Origin: Bog-473 sp963838835
Lineage (GTDB): Bacteria; Actinomycetota; Acidimicrobiia; Acidimicrobiales; RAAP-2
NCBI GenBank assembly: GCA_963838835.1
Contig: CAWITA010000023.1
Coordinates: 828,549 to 892,548 of the forward strand
Direction of reading: 5' to 3'
Length of the DNA: 64,000 nucleotides
Shown: positions 53,410-62,409 of the stretch, piece by piece
Numbering within the stretch: the stretch's first letter is position 1
Layout: the number at the start of each line of letters is the position of its first letter
Translations under genes and position numbers: made by a program
The notes under the pieces: model-generated
The model's input: the letters and a program-made list of their open reading frames with translations, nothing else
Databases searched by the model: none
What the model was told of the DNA's origin: nothing

Positions 53410-54250
53410 CGAAGGCGGACATAGTCGTGGGGCCCGTCCACGCATTCGGCGCCCACGCTCATACGGGCGCGCTGAACCCTCGTCCCCCAAAAGTTCGGGT
53501 AACTGCCGAATGTCCTCGATCAGGTGATCCGGAGCGGGACCCTGGGTCTCTAGGTCGCTGGAACGATACTTTCCAGTCTTTACCAGGACGCCGGTCATGC
53601 CAACGGCCTGCCCACCTCGCACATCGGAGTCGATGTCGTCCCCGACAATCATTGCCTCGTTGATGTCAGCACCCAGATCGATGAGGGCGGCGCGGAAGAA
53701 CTCGGGAGCCGGTTTGCCGACAACTGGGATCTCGATGCCTGCGGCTGCTTCCAGTCCCACGATGAACGCACCCATATCCAAGGCCGGGCCCTCGTCAGTC
53801 TGAAAACGAGCATTGCGGTGCAAGGCGACAACCGGCACTCCGTCCACAGCCAACCTGAACACGGCGTTTAGTTCGCCATAACCGATACTTGCACCAGCGC
53901 CGCCGAGTAGCACGACACTCGGAGATTCGGGTCCGGCGATATTGACTCCGGTCAGATCGTCCTCGAGGGATCCCTCGTTAATGATCAGACATCTGGCAGT
54001 TGGATATCGCGTCGCGGAGGTATCCCGCCGCGCTCGACACGGCGGTGAAGATCATTGGAACGTCGACCTCCATTCCCCCCTCTGTCAGGATGGCTGCGAT
54101 CTCGCGGCGGGACATTGACGAGGTGTTGGTGACTAGACCAACCCTGATTCCCTCGGTCCGTAGCCAACGGAGCGTCTCAGCTGCCCCAGGCAAAGGCGTC
54201 CAGGAGACTGTGAGGACACCGTCGATATCGAGCAAAACCGTCCTGGCCAT
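53410..54250 (-). pseudogene. HAD-IIA (NagD-like) hydrolase, frameshifted and running into the CDF gene
   Basis: HAD phosphatase of about 260-270 residues. The first part (ATG 54250) has DIDGVLTVSW (motif I) and VTNTSSMSRRE (motif II). At about 54008 one extra base shifts the frame; repaired, it reads YPTARCLIINEGSL and continues to VGKPAPEFF and GDDIDSDVRGG (motif III). After ELLG the frame goes on without a stop into the CDF-like protein through a low-complexity linker. Either a HAD-CDF fusion or a lost stop explains this. GC is lower than in neighbours. Confidence 0.7.
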
Positions 54251-54334
54251 GGGCCAAATTATCGTTTCGAGCTGTCAACACTCGCAGTCCAACGGGGCGG
54301 GTCCGGCGGCCCCGGTTCACGGAGTTAGCGAGAC

Positions 54335-54792
54335 CTACATCATCACGTCTTTGAACACCGCCGTGCTGTTGTCCGTCTCCTTGGCCACCGGGAAATTGAA
54401 CCGCATTTCGGACAGGGCTCCGACAGCGTCTTCTGCTCCGTCGCCAGGTCGTACTCCTTGTCTTGCAGCGTGCCGCAGGTCGGGCAGATGCGCAGCAGCC
54501 TGGTGGCCTTGAGCTCGAAGTTGGTGATGATGTCCTCCATGATGGCGCCGTTGGCCGCCCACTCCTTGGCGTGCTTGTGGTAGGTGTCCATGTGCCAGTC
54601 GTCCACCGCCTCCTTACTCGTCCAGATGGAGATCTCGTTGTACCAACCGGGCTCGTCGGGGTGCTCCCACCAGGTGAGGTGGACGAAGCCCGGCTTCGTC
54701 ATGAGGTGGTGGCGCACGTCGTTGAAGACGGTGCGGAACTTGTCGTAGGCGTCGGGGCTGCTGAAGCGGACCCGCTGCATGCTGAGGTACAT
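54335..54792 (-). pseudogene. ABM-domain protein with C-terminal zinc ribbon, frameshifted
   Basis: About 155 aa if repaired. An antibiotic-biosynthesis-monooxygenase ferredoxin-like domain (residues 1-95: FVHLTWWEHPDEPGWYNEIS, split landmarks) is followed by a zinc ribbon CPTC...CPKCG (Cys 103, 106, 127, 130). After Gly131 the frame is lost; the next frame gives EMRFNFPVAKETDN and ends at 54335. Loss of one copy of a 13-nt direct repeat (TCCGAAATGCGGT) explains the break exactly. ATG 54792 follows AAGGAGGAG. It lies downstream of the Usp gene. Confidence 0.7.
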
Positions 54793-54880
54793 GCCGTGTA
54801 CTCCTCCTTCTGAATCGCTTCTGTTGTGCGGTGAACTCGGCCCCGGCCCGCCGACTTGGGCGATGGACTGACCGACCGGG

Positions 54881-55402
54881 TTAGGGACTGATGCCCTCGA
54901 CCGTGACCCCTGGACCGAGCTTCTTGGCCACCTCCTCGGCGACGTCGCCCTCGACGAAATGGCGCCACCCCACTTTCTCGGGCCGCACCACCAGCACGTG
55001 CTCCACACCCCGGGCCGCTGCCGCCTGCGCCATCGTTTTGGACGGCCGCCGCGTGGCCGCGATCTGACCCCAAGCTTCCGATCCGCCCTTCTCAATGGCG
55101 AACACGGCCTGCTGCACGATGTCCTTCTGCTCGTCCATCTCTTTCCTGGTCGGCATCAGACCCGGGTTGGGCAGGCCCAGCGAAGAACCGTAGATGCGGG
55201 CGATGGCCACCACGGCCACGGGCCGCCCGGCACTGATGCGCAGCGCCTGGCGGATTGCCGCCCCGGAGATCTTCTCCCCGTTGGAGGCGATGAGCACCGC
55301 CGCCGTCTGGGTGGGCTGCTTGTCGAACTTGCGTCGGCCGAACTTCCTCCGGACAGGGGAGCCCGTGGCCGATGGACCCGGGGCTGGCGCCGTCACCGTC
55401 AC
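54881..55402 (-). CDS. Universal stress protein (UspA-like)
   Basis: A 173-aa protein with the Usp alpha/beta fold: VLIASNGEKISGAAIRQAL, VAVVAIARIYGSSLGLP and RGVEHVLVVRPEKVGWRHF. The nucleotide-binding G-x2-G-x9-G pattern is not obvious. GTG 55402 overlaps the permease stop as GTGA, so it is translated with the permease. Usp domains often modulate transporters, which may be its job here. Confidence 0.75.
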   Translation of the reverse strand: MTVTAPAPGPSATGSPVRRKFGRRKFDKQPTQTAAVLIASNGEKISGAAIRQALRISAGRPVAVVAIARIYGSSLGLPNPGLMPTRKEMDEQKDIVQQAVFAIEKGGSEAWGQIAATRRPSKTMAQAAAARGVEHVLVVRPEKVGWRHFVEGDVAEEVAKKLGPGVTVEGISP

Positions 55403-56991
55403 CGCTCAGTCTCTGCTTGCATCGTGGAGAGGCTCGGCACGGGATCCGGTGTGACCACCGTGGGTCCTTGGGTGTCGCCCAGGTCGATGCCGCCAGGGGA
55501 ACCGAGGACCAGCGGCATGGCGCCCGAGGTATCGATCCCCCGCCGCCTGTCGCTGAGCGTGCGCCACCAGTAGAGAGGCACGTAGGCCGCCACGATCACG
55601 AGGCCCAAGATGTAGAGGAAATGGCCTTGCCCGGGTCCCACCACGATGTCAGGCGAGTTCCAGCCACCCACGAAGTAGTCGAAGGTGAGAAACAGTGCGA
55701 TGGCCAGCGCAACCCAGCGGAACCAGCCGGGCATGCGGAAGGGGCTCACGCGCTCCGGCCGCATCTGGCGCAGGAGGAAGTACCCGTACATCGAGGCTGC
55801 CACGGCGACGATGTAGCCAACGTTGGAGAAGATGTAGATGCGGACCGGTGAGCCGAAGAGACTCACGATGAGCGCGCAGATGACGTTGAAGGCCATGGCC
55901 CGGTCCGGCACGTGGTGCTTGTTCTTGTGTTCGAAGACGCGGGGCAACAGCCGGTCCTCGGATGCCTGGAACAGCGACCGGGCCACACCCATGATGGCGT
56001 TGAGCACCGAGAGAAGGAGGGCGAAGATCAACGGGATCCCGATGACGTACTTCGACCCACGGCCGCGTTCCCGAAAATGTGGTCGCAGAAGCTCGTGTAC
56101 AACGTGAGTGGGTCCGCCGTCTTCAATGAGGCGCCCAGGACCCCCACGAAGACGATCGCCGTGCCGATAGTAGACGAACACCCCATAGAGGCCCTCGGCC
56201 GTCAGGGCGATCTTGGCGTCTCGCGCCGGATCACGACACTCCCCGATGTAACACGCCGCCGCCTCCATCGCGATGGCGTTCCACGAGATGACGAAGATCC
56301 AGGCGAGGAAGAAGATGGTCCCCGAGCTCGCTGGGCTGGCGTAGTGGAAGCCCGAGATGTTCGACCAGTGGAAGCTGGACGGCTTGAAGATCGGCAGGAT
56401 GATCAACAGGGTCAGGGGCACCATCGACGTCACTCCGAGGATGGTGGCAAATCTGGCCCCGAGCCGGATCCCGAAATAGCAGGGAATGAACAGCCCGATC
56501 AGACCGACGAAGGTGATGAGGAGCACACCCATGGAGACCGGCGTGCCCAGTGTGCCGAGCGGCGAGAAGGTGCGACCGAGCGGCACGTGGAAGAGCACGG
56601 CGATGTAACCGGCGGCCAACAGCATGTTGATGGGAGCGACGGGGAACCAGCCGAGCCAGTAGCCCCAGCCCGAGACGCCGCCGATGTGCTTCGCCGTCGT
56701 GTGCCCCAGCGGCTCGAAGCTGTCGTAGGCGTAGGAGGGCATGCCTCCGGTCCGGTGCGGCAGGAGCGCGGCCAACTCACCCATACAAAGGCAGACGATC
56801 AAGCCGATGATCACCACCAGCGCAATGGCCGGGATGGCCGCGGCGCCCATGGACGAAACGGCGAAGGGGACGATGCCGGTCACCAGGATGGTCCCAGCCA
56901 GGCCGATGACGAACGCGCCCCACCAGTTCGTCCCGCGGCTGAGGGAGGTCGCGACCTCGGGCGTCGTCGTCAGTGCACTTCCTTCACTCAT
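55399..56991 (-). CDS. APC-family amino acid/amine permease (with compensating frameshifts)
   Basis: A 530-aa 12-helix permease: NWWGAFVIGLAGTILVTGIV, MPSYAYDSFEPLG, SWNAIAMEAAACYIGECRDP and VFEHKNKHHVPDRAM. Between about 56166 and 56058 the frame is displaced: the alternative frame reads GTAIVFVGVLGASLKTADPL and LYTSFCDHIFGNAAVG, so an inserted base is followed by a lost base. Repaired, the protein is a normal APC transporter. Position between the GlnT-like ligase and Usp suggests uptake of the amine or amino acid used by the cluster. Confidence 0.82.
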   Translation of the reverse strand: MSEGSALTTTPEVATSLSRGTNWWGAFVIGLAGTILVTGIVPFAVSSMGAAAIPAIALVVIIGLIVCLCMGELAALLPHRTGGMPSYAYDSFEPLGHTTAKHIGGVSGWGYWLGWFPVAPINMLLAAGYIAVLFHVPLGRTFSPLGTLGTPVSMGVLLITFVGLIGLFIPCYFGIRLGARFATILGVTSMVPLTLLIILPIFKPSSFHWSNISGFHYASPASSGTIFFLAWIFVISWNAIAMEAAACYIGECRDPARDAKIALTAEGLYGVFVYYRHGDRLRGGPGRLIEDGGPTHVVHELLRPHFRERGRGSKYVIGIPLIFALLLSVLNAIMGVARSLFQASEDRLLPRVFEHKNKHHVPDRAMAFNVICALIVSLFGSPVRIYIFSNVGYIVAVAASMYGYFLLRQMRPERVSPFRMPGWFRWVALAIALFLTFDYFVGGWNSPDIVVGPGQGHFLYILGLVIVAAYVPLYWWRTLSDRRRGIDTSGAMPLVLGSPGGIDLGDTQGPTVVTPDPVPSLSTMQAETER

Positions 56992-57087
56992 GGGGTGGTC
57001 TCCTCGTCTCGGTAGGGAGGGTCATGTGTGGTCTCTTTCTCCTGTCGTGGTTCGCTTGTGTGGGCCGGGTCGGCGCGGCTCCGGCGG

Positions 57088-58472
57088 TCAAAAAGCCTGC
57101 AGATAGCGGTCGAGCTCCCAGGGCGTCACCTCGGCGTGGGAGGAACGCACCTCGTCGCGCTTTGTCTCGACGAAGTAGTCGAGGTAGTCGCCGTCTGGCG
57201 TCTTGCCCAGCCCGTCGCGCAGCACCCCATCGATCTCCAGGTGGTCGAGTGCGTGCCACAGCGTGATGGGCATGGTGCGCAACCCGAGACGTGAGGCCTC
57301 AAGGGGTGAGAGCGAGCAGGTTGAGCTCGCATGGGTCGCCCGGGTCGAGCTCACGCCCGATCCCGTCGAGGCCGGCCGCGATCAACGCGCTCATGGCGAG
57401 ATACGGATTCGCCGATCCGTCGATGCAACGGTCCTCGACCCGGCCCGGCTCGGGCACGCGCAGCATATGCGTGCGATCGTTGCCGCCGTAGGTGGCGTAG
57501 GAGGGCGACCAGGCCGCCCCGGAGTTTGGCGCCGGGGCGGCAAGGCGCTTGTACGAGTTCACCGTCGGGCAAGCCACAGCTGCCAGTGCCTCGGCGTGCT
57601 CGAGCAACCCGGCGATGAAGGAGTAGCCCAGGGACGACATCCCGAGGCCACGACCGTCCGATGCGTCGGCGAAGAGTTCGGCCCCCTCGCCGTCCCACAG
57701 GCTCAGGTGCATGTGCAGGCCGTTCCCCGTCAGGTGGGTGAAGGGCTTCGGCATGAAGGTGGCGAGCATCCCCGCCTGCGCAGCCAGCATGTGCACCATG
57801 TAGCGGAAGACGATGACCCGGTCCGCCGTGGTGAGCGGATCGGCATAGCGGAAGTTCTGCTCGAACTGTCCGTTGGCGTCCTCGTGGTCGTTGGCGTAGT
57901 TGGCCCACCCCAGCGCCGTTCATGTGTCGCGACACAGCCGTGAGATGATCGAACATGCGCGTGAGTGCTCGGGCGTCGTAGCAGGGAGCTTTCGCCTCGT
58001 CCATCGGGTCGGCCACGGTGATGCCACCCCCGGGCGTGCGCCGCACGAGGAAGTACTCCGCCTCGGCGCCCACGCCCATGACATAGCCGGCTTCGGCCAG
58101 CCGCTCGATCTGGCGGCGCAGGATGACCCGGGGGGCATAGGGCCACAACTCGCCCAGCACGAAGGGATCGCACTGGATGATCCCCAGCCCCGGTTGCCAG
58201 GGCGCCGGCATGTAGGAGGACAGGTCGGGCATGGCCAGGATGTCAGGCGACGAGGGGGTCTGGCCCATCGGCCCCGCAGCGAAGCCTGCGAAGCCCGCTC
58301 CGTCTTCCAGCAGGCCGTCGATGGCCGAGACAGGGACCATTTTGGCGCACGGCTTGCCGTGCATGTCCACGAACATGGCGAAGAGGAACTCGACCCCGTC
58401 CCGCTTGGTCGCGTCGCTCAGCTCCGCCGCACTCGTGATCGAGGTCGCCTCTCGCTCCAACGTGCTCGTCAA
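57088..58472 (-). pseudogene. Glutamine synthetase type III-like (GlnT/GmaS), with two frameshifts
   Basis: About 460 aa after repair. The N-terminus reads FVDMHGKPCAKMVPVS and MGQTPSSPDILAMPDLSSYM, then GVGAEAEYFLV with catalytic Glu. An extra base near 57915 shifts the frame, and the next frame gives WANYANDHEDANGQFEQNF, TGNGLHMHLSLWD and DRCIDGSANPYLAMS. A second extra base near 57301 leads to EASRLGLRTMPITLWHAL and the end at 57088. The family joins ammonia or an amine to glutamate; gamma-glutamylmethylamide synthetase is one option. TTG 58472 follows GAGGTGATC. Confidence 0.82.
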
Positions 58473-58733
58473 GTCCGATCACCTCACATGTCTTGGGTGT
58501 CGTGTCAGGGATTTATGTCAACGATGTTGCCCGGCGGGAAACGGAGAATGGTTACGTGCGGGTTAACAACTTCCGGCTGACCTGGACGAAACAAAGAAGT
58601 AATCCAGCCCGTCGCTGTTGCATACGGCTCTACAGCGTTTCTTGACAGGCAACATCCTCGGGTCATAATGAGTGCATTCGGCGATGCTTCATCGGCCCAC
58701 CATCCTGACGAGAGCCCTCGACGAAGGAGCGCA
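58473..58733. promoter_or_regulatory. Divergent control region of the GlnT and Glx arms
   Basis: A 261-nt intergenic region. Plus-strand promoter TTGACA at 58642-58647, 16-nt spacer, CATAAT at 58664-58669. The 9-mer GGCAACATC follows the -35 directly at 58648-58656 and occurs again, inverted, at 58523-58531 next to another TTGACA on the minus strand (58521-58516). Two copies facing each transcription direction suggest one regulator for both arms, for example the XRE protein at 63657. An ATG at 58668 falls inside the -10 and is therefore not the start. Confidence 0.6.
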
Positions 58734-59408
58734 GTGAGCGAACCGGCGTCTGAGCGCAGCACCCTGCACCGCTACGCCCACCGGGCGGCCTATGACCGCG
58801 AGACCATCGATGCCATCCTTGACGAGGGCTTGGTGTCCCACGTCGGCCTGTGCACCGACAAAGGGTTCCCCATCGTCATCCCGCTGGCCTATGGCCGTGA
58901 CGGCGACCTCGTCTACCTCCACGGCTCTGCCGCCAGCCGACTCTTCCACGGCGCCCGGCCCGAGGAGGTCGAGATCTGCATGACCGTCACGTTCGTCGAC
59001 GGTCTGGTGGTGGCTCGCTCCACCTACAACACCGACGTCAACTACCGCTCCGTGGTCATCCTCGGCAGCGCCTCGGAGGTGAAAGACCTCGACCAGAAGG
59101 CCCGTGGCCTCGAAGTCATGGTCGACCACATAGTCCCGGGGCGCAGCCGCGACGCCCGGCCCCCCACCGAGAAGGAGCTGCGCAGCACCATGCTGTTCAG
59201 CCTCCCGCTTGACGAGTGCTCGGCCAAGGTGCGCACTGGCTTCCCGCTCGACGAGGTGGAGGACTACGAGCTCGAGATCTGGGCGGGCGTCATCCCCTTC
59301 GCCACGGTGATCGAGCCCGCCCTCCCCGATCCGAGCCTGCGGGTGACCGTCGCCATGCCCTCCTATGTGGAGCGCTACCGGCGGCCCGTCGCCGTCGGAG
59401 CGGTCTGA
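58734..59408 (+). CDS. Pyridoxamine 5'-phosphate oxidase-like flavoprotein
   Basis: A 224-aa split-barrel protein of the Pyridox_ox_2 (NimA-like) group that binds FMN or F420. It shows HVGLCTDKGFPIVIPLAYGR, LYLHGSAASRLFHG, VFATVIE-type closing strand IPFATVIEP and GFPLDEVEDY. Its reaction is unknown; members include nitroreductases and heme- or flavin-binding proteins. GTG 58734 has GAAGGAGCGCA before it and lies downstream of the promoter at 58642-58669. It opens the Glx arm, two bases before the GlxB start. Confidence 0.82.
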   Translation: MSEPASERSTLHRYAHRAAYDRETIDAILDEGLVSHVGLCTDKGFPIVIPLAYGRDGDLVYLHGSAASRLFHGARPEEVEICMTVTFVDGLVVARSTYNTDVNYRSVVILGSASEVKDLDQKARGLEVMVDHIVPGRSRDARPPTEKELRSTMLFSLPLDECSAKVRTGFPLDEVEDYELEIWAGVIPFATVIEPALPDPSLRVTVAMPSYVERYRRPVAVGAV

Positions 59409-59410
59409 CC

Positions 59411-60321
59411 ATGTGCGGTGTGATCGGCCTCCTGCTCCGCGACCCGGCCCTCGAACCCACGCTTGGCTCGCTGCTCGTCCCCATGCTCGAGGCGCTCGAC
59501 GACCGCGGGCCGGACTCCTCGGGCATCGCACTTGAGCAACGCGGCGGGGCTCGGACCGGACAACTCCGTTCTGCGGATTTCGCTGGGTGCCGATGTCCCG
59601 GTGGACTGGATGTCGGACCCTGCTGCCGCGCTGCTTCATCTACCCCACCCCGGCGCGGACATGCAGCGATTCGGGTCCAGCGCCGTGCTCGACGTGCCCG
59701 AGCCCGCTCTTGAGCGGGTCGAGGCTGCCCTGGCCGAGCTGTGGCCCGAGGTGCGGATTCTCGGCTGCAGCCAGAACCTGTACGCGTTCTCAAGGACACC
59801 GGCCGGCCCACCGGCACCTGCGCCCGCTACGGGGTGCGGGATTGGGAGGGCTACCTGGCCATCGCCCACACCCGCATGGCCACTGAGTCGGCGGTGACGG
59901 TGCTGCACTCTCATCCCTTTGTGCCCGACCGTGACCTCTGCGTCGTGCACAACGGTTCTTCTCGAACTATGCCACGGTGCGCCGCCGGCTGGTGGACGAG
60001 GGCATCGTTTTCGACTCGGACAACGACTCCGAGGTCGGGGCACGCTCCTCGGCCTGCGCCTCGCCCTTGGCGACGACCTCGAGGAGGCCACTCGCTGGGT
60101 CATGAAGGAAATGGACGGGTTCTCCGCCCTCGTCATCACCACCTCGAACGGCATGTCCGTGGTGCACCGACACGTTCGCCTGCAAGCCGGCTGTCGTAGC
60201 TGAGACGCCGGGCTACGTGGCGGTGGCCTCCGAGTACCGGGCTCTGGCCGAGCTCCCCGGCGTGCGCGACGCCGTCGTCTTCGAGCCCCGCCCCGAGGAG
60301 GTCTACACATGGACACGCTGA
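59411..60321 (+). pseudogene. glxB: Class II glutamine amidotransferase (GlxB/MgsA-like), multiply frameshifted
   Basis: Relative of the glutaminase domain of glutamate synthase. The N-terminal Cys nucleophile is seen in MCGVIGLLLRDP, and DDRGPDSSGIAL follows. The rest is recovered only by changing frame near 59532, 59791, 59954, 60045 and 60168, giving NSVLRISLGADVPVDW, GYLAIAHTRMATES, HNGSFSNYATVRRRLVDEG, EEATRWVMKEMDGFSALV and DTFACKPAVVAETPGYVAVA. Repaired length is about 300 aa, normal for GlxB/MgsA. The GlxC ATG lies inside its end. Confidence 0.75.
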
Positions 60322-61032
60322 GTCCAAACGTGCCCGGCGCACCAGCGCTGCTCGACTGCGACGCCCAGGGAACCCGGGCCGTCAACCAGGCGCTCCGGGC
60401 GCTCGAACCGGGAGCGACCGCCCGGGTCGCTGCTCCCCGGGGTCGCCATAACCTGGCGGTGGGCCTGCACCGCCCCATCTCCGTGCGGGTCGGGGGGAAT
60501 GCGGCTACTTCCTCGGGGGTCTCTGTGGCGGTCGCGACGGCCGTGGTCCGGACATCACCGTGGATGGATTCGTGGGCTGGTCGGTCGGCGAGAACCTCAT
60601 GGGTGGGTCAATCAGGGTGAAGGGCAGTGCTTCCCAAAGCGCCGGGTGCGAGGCCGAGGCGGCATCATCGTCATCGAAGGCGACGCGTCACTTCGAGCCG
60701 GTATCTCCTTGAAAGGTGGCACTCTTGCGATCGCCGGGAGCGCCGGCGCCATGACGGGATTCATGGCCCAGTCCGGCACCATCCTGATCGGCGGAGACGC
60801 CGGCCACGGCCTCGGCGACTCGCTGTACGAGGCCGTCATCTTCGTCGCTGGAGCTATCGACTCACTCGGGGCCGACGCCCAGGTGGAAGAGCTCACCGAC
60901 GACGACGTCCTCGAGGTCAAGCGCTTGGTGGAGGTCTGCGGGTTCGACCACGTCGACCCCGGCCGAGTGACGAAGGTCACTTCGGCTCGCCAGCTCTACC
61001 ACTTCACGACAGAGAACCACGGGATCTATTGA
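60309..61032 (+). pseudogene. glxC: Glutamate synthase GXGXG-domain protein (GlxC/MgsB-like), frameshifted
   Basis: Beta-helix GXGXG domain related to the C-terminal part of glutamate synthase, used for complex assembly. N-terminus MDTLSPNVPGAPALLDCDAQ; after a frame change near 60503, GYFLGGLCGGRDGRGPDITV and GENLMGGSIRVKGSASQSAG; after another near 60650, GGIIVIEGDASLRAGISLKG and GTILIGGDAGHGLGDSLYEA, ending HFTTENHGIY. Repaired length is about 240 aa. Its TGA overlaps the GlxD ATG. Confidence 0.75.
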
Positions 61033-62409
61033 TGGAACACCGACAATCCCTTGGCACCGACATACCGGTGGAGGCCGTCAATGCCGGTTTCCCCCCCGAG
61101 GTCATCTCCCGGGTCCACGAGATGGCCGACAGCGGGTGCTACCCCGTAAGGGGGCTCGGTGCTCGCCGGAAGCTCCCCACGTTCGACGACCTCGTGTTCC
61201 TGACCGCGTCAGCATCCCGGTACCCACTCGAGGGGTATCGGGAGCGGTGCGAAACAAAGACGGTTCTCGGTGGACGCCATGGCGCACATCCGCTGGAGCT
61301 GAAATCCCGATCACAATCGCCGGGATGAGCTTCGGCGCGCTTTCCGGCAACGGCAAAAGAAGCGCTCGGTCGTGGCGCGCCACTGAAGTGGGGACCTCCA
61401 CAACCACCGGCGACGGCGGGATGACCCCCGAAGAGCGCAAGGCTTCCGCCCTTCTCGTCTACCAACTCCTGCCATCGCGCTATGGATTCGATCCCGCCGA
61501 CCTGCGCATCGCCGATGCTGTCGAAGTGGTGATCGGGCAAGGAGCCAAACCCGGAGGCGGGGGCATGCTCCTGGGTCAAAAAGTGAATGCGCGGGTGGCA
61601 TCCATGCGGGACCTTCCACCCGGCATCGACCAGCGTTCGGCGAGCCGGCACCCGGATTGGACAGGACCCGACGACCTCCGTATCAAGATCGAAGAGCTTC
61701 GAGAGGCAACCGACTGGGCGGTTCCCGTCTACGTGAAGGTCGGAGCAACCCGCGTTGACCACGACGTGAAACTGGCCGTCGCAGCCGGAGCTGATGTTGT
61801 GGTCGTTGACGGCATGCAGGGAGGGACCGCCGCTACGCAGGACGTCTTCATCGAACATGCGGGCATTCCCACCCTTCCCGCCGTTCGTCTGGCCGCCGAG
61901 GCACTTTCCGAGCTCGGAGTGGACCAGGAGGTTCAGCTCATTGTGTCCGGAGGAATCCGGTCCGGAGCCGACGTGGCGAAAGCCTTGGCCCTCGGCGCCG
62001 ACGCAGTGTCGATCGGCGTTGCGGCACTTCTCGCCCTCGGATGCAACATCGCCACCTACGTCGACCATCCGCGGGGACGCGGTCGACGTCGCCGGCGATT
62101 ATCGCCTCGCTCGGTACACGTCCGGCCGCGTGCGCCCATTGCCACACCGGCTCGTGTCCGGTCGGCATCACCACGCAGGACGCGGCCTTCGAGCGCGCGA
62201 CTCGATCAGGTCCGGCCTCCACTCGGTGGCGAACTACTTCTCGCGCTATCACTATGGAGGTGACCACGCTGGCCCATGCGTCCGGCAAGTCCGATGTTCA
62301 CCACCTCGAGCCCGAGGATCTCGCCGCCCTGACGGTTGAGGCCGCCGCCATGGCCAGGGTCCCTTTCGCAGGCACCGGCTGGATCCCCGGGCTGGCCCAC
62401 CTGAGAGCC
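61032..62409 (+). pseudogene. glxD: FMN-binding glutamate synthase domain protein (GlxD/MgsC-like), frameshifted
   Basis: Central FMN domain of glutamate synthase as a separate protein of about 450 aa. Recovered blocks are CETKTVLGG, IPITIAGMSFGALSGN, GTSTTTGDGGMTPEER, GQGAKPGGGGMLLGQKVNAR, RHPDWTGPDDLRIKIEELRE and VDGMQGGTAATQDVFIEH. After more shifts come CAHCHTGSCPVGITTQD, the 3Fe-4S-type cysteine set, and ITMEVTTLAHASGKSDVHHL. Breaks lie near 61302, 61358-61385, 62067, 62112 and 62200-62255. The final frame runs on into the flavoprotein without a stop. Confidence 0.75.
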
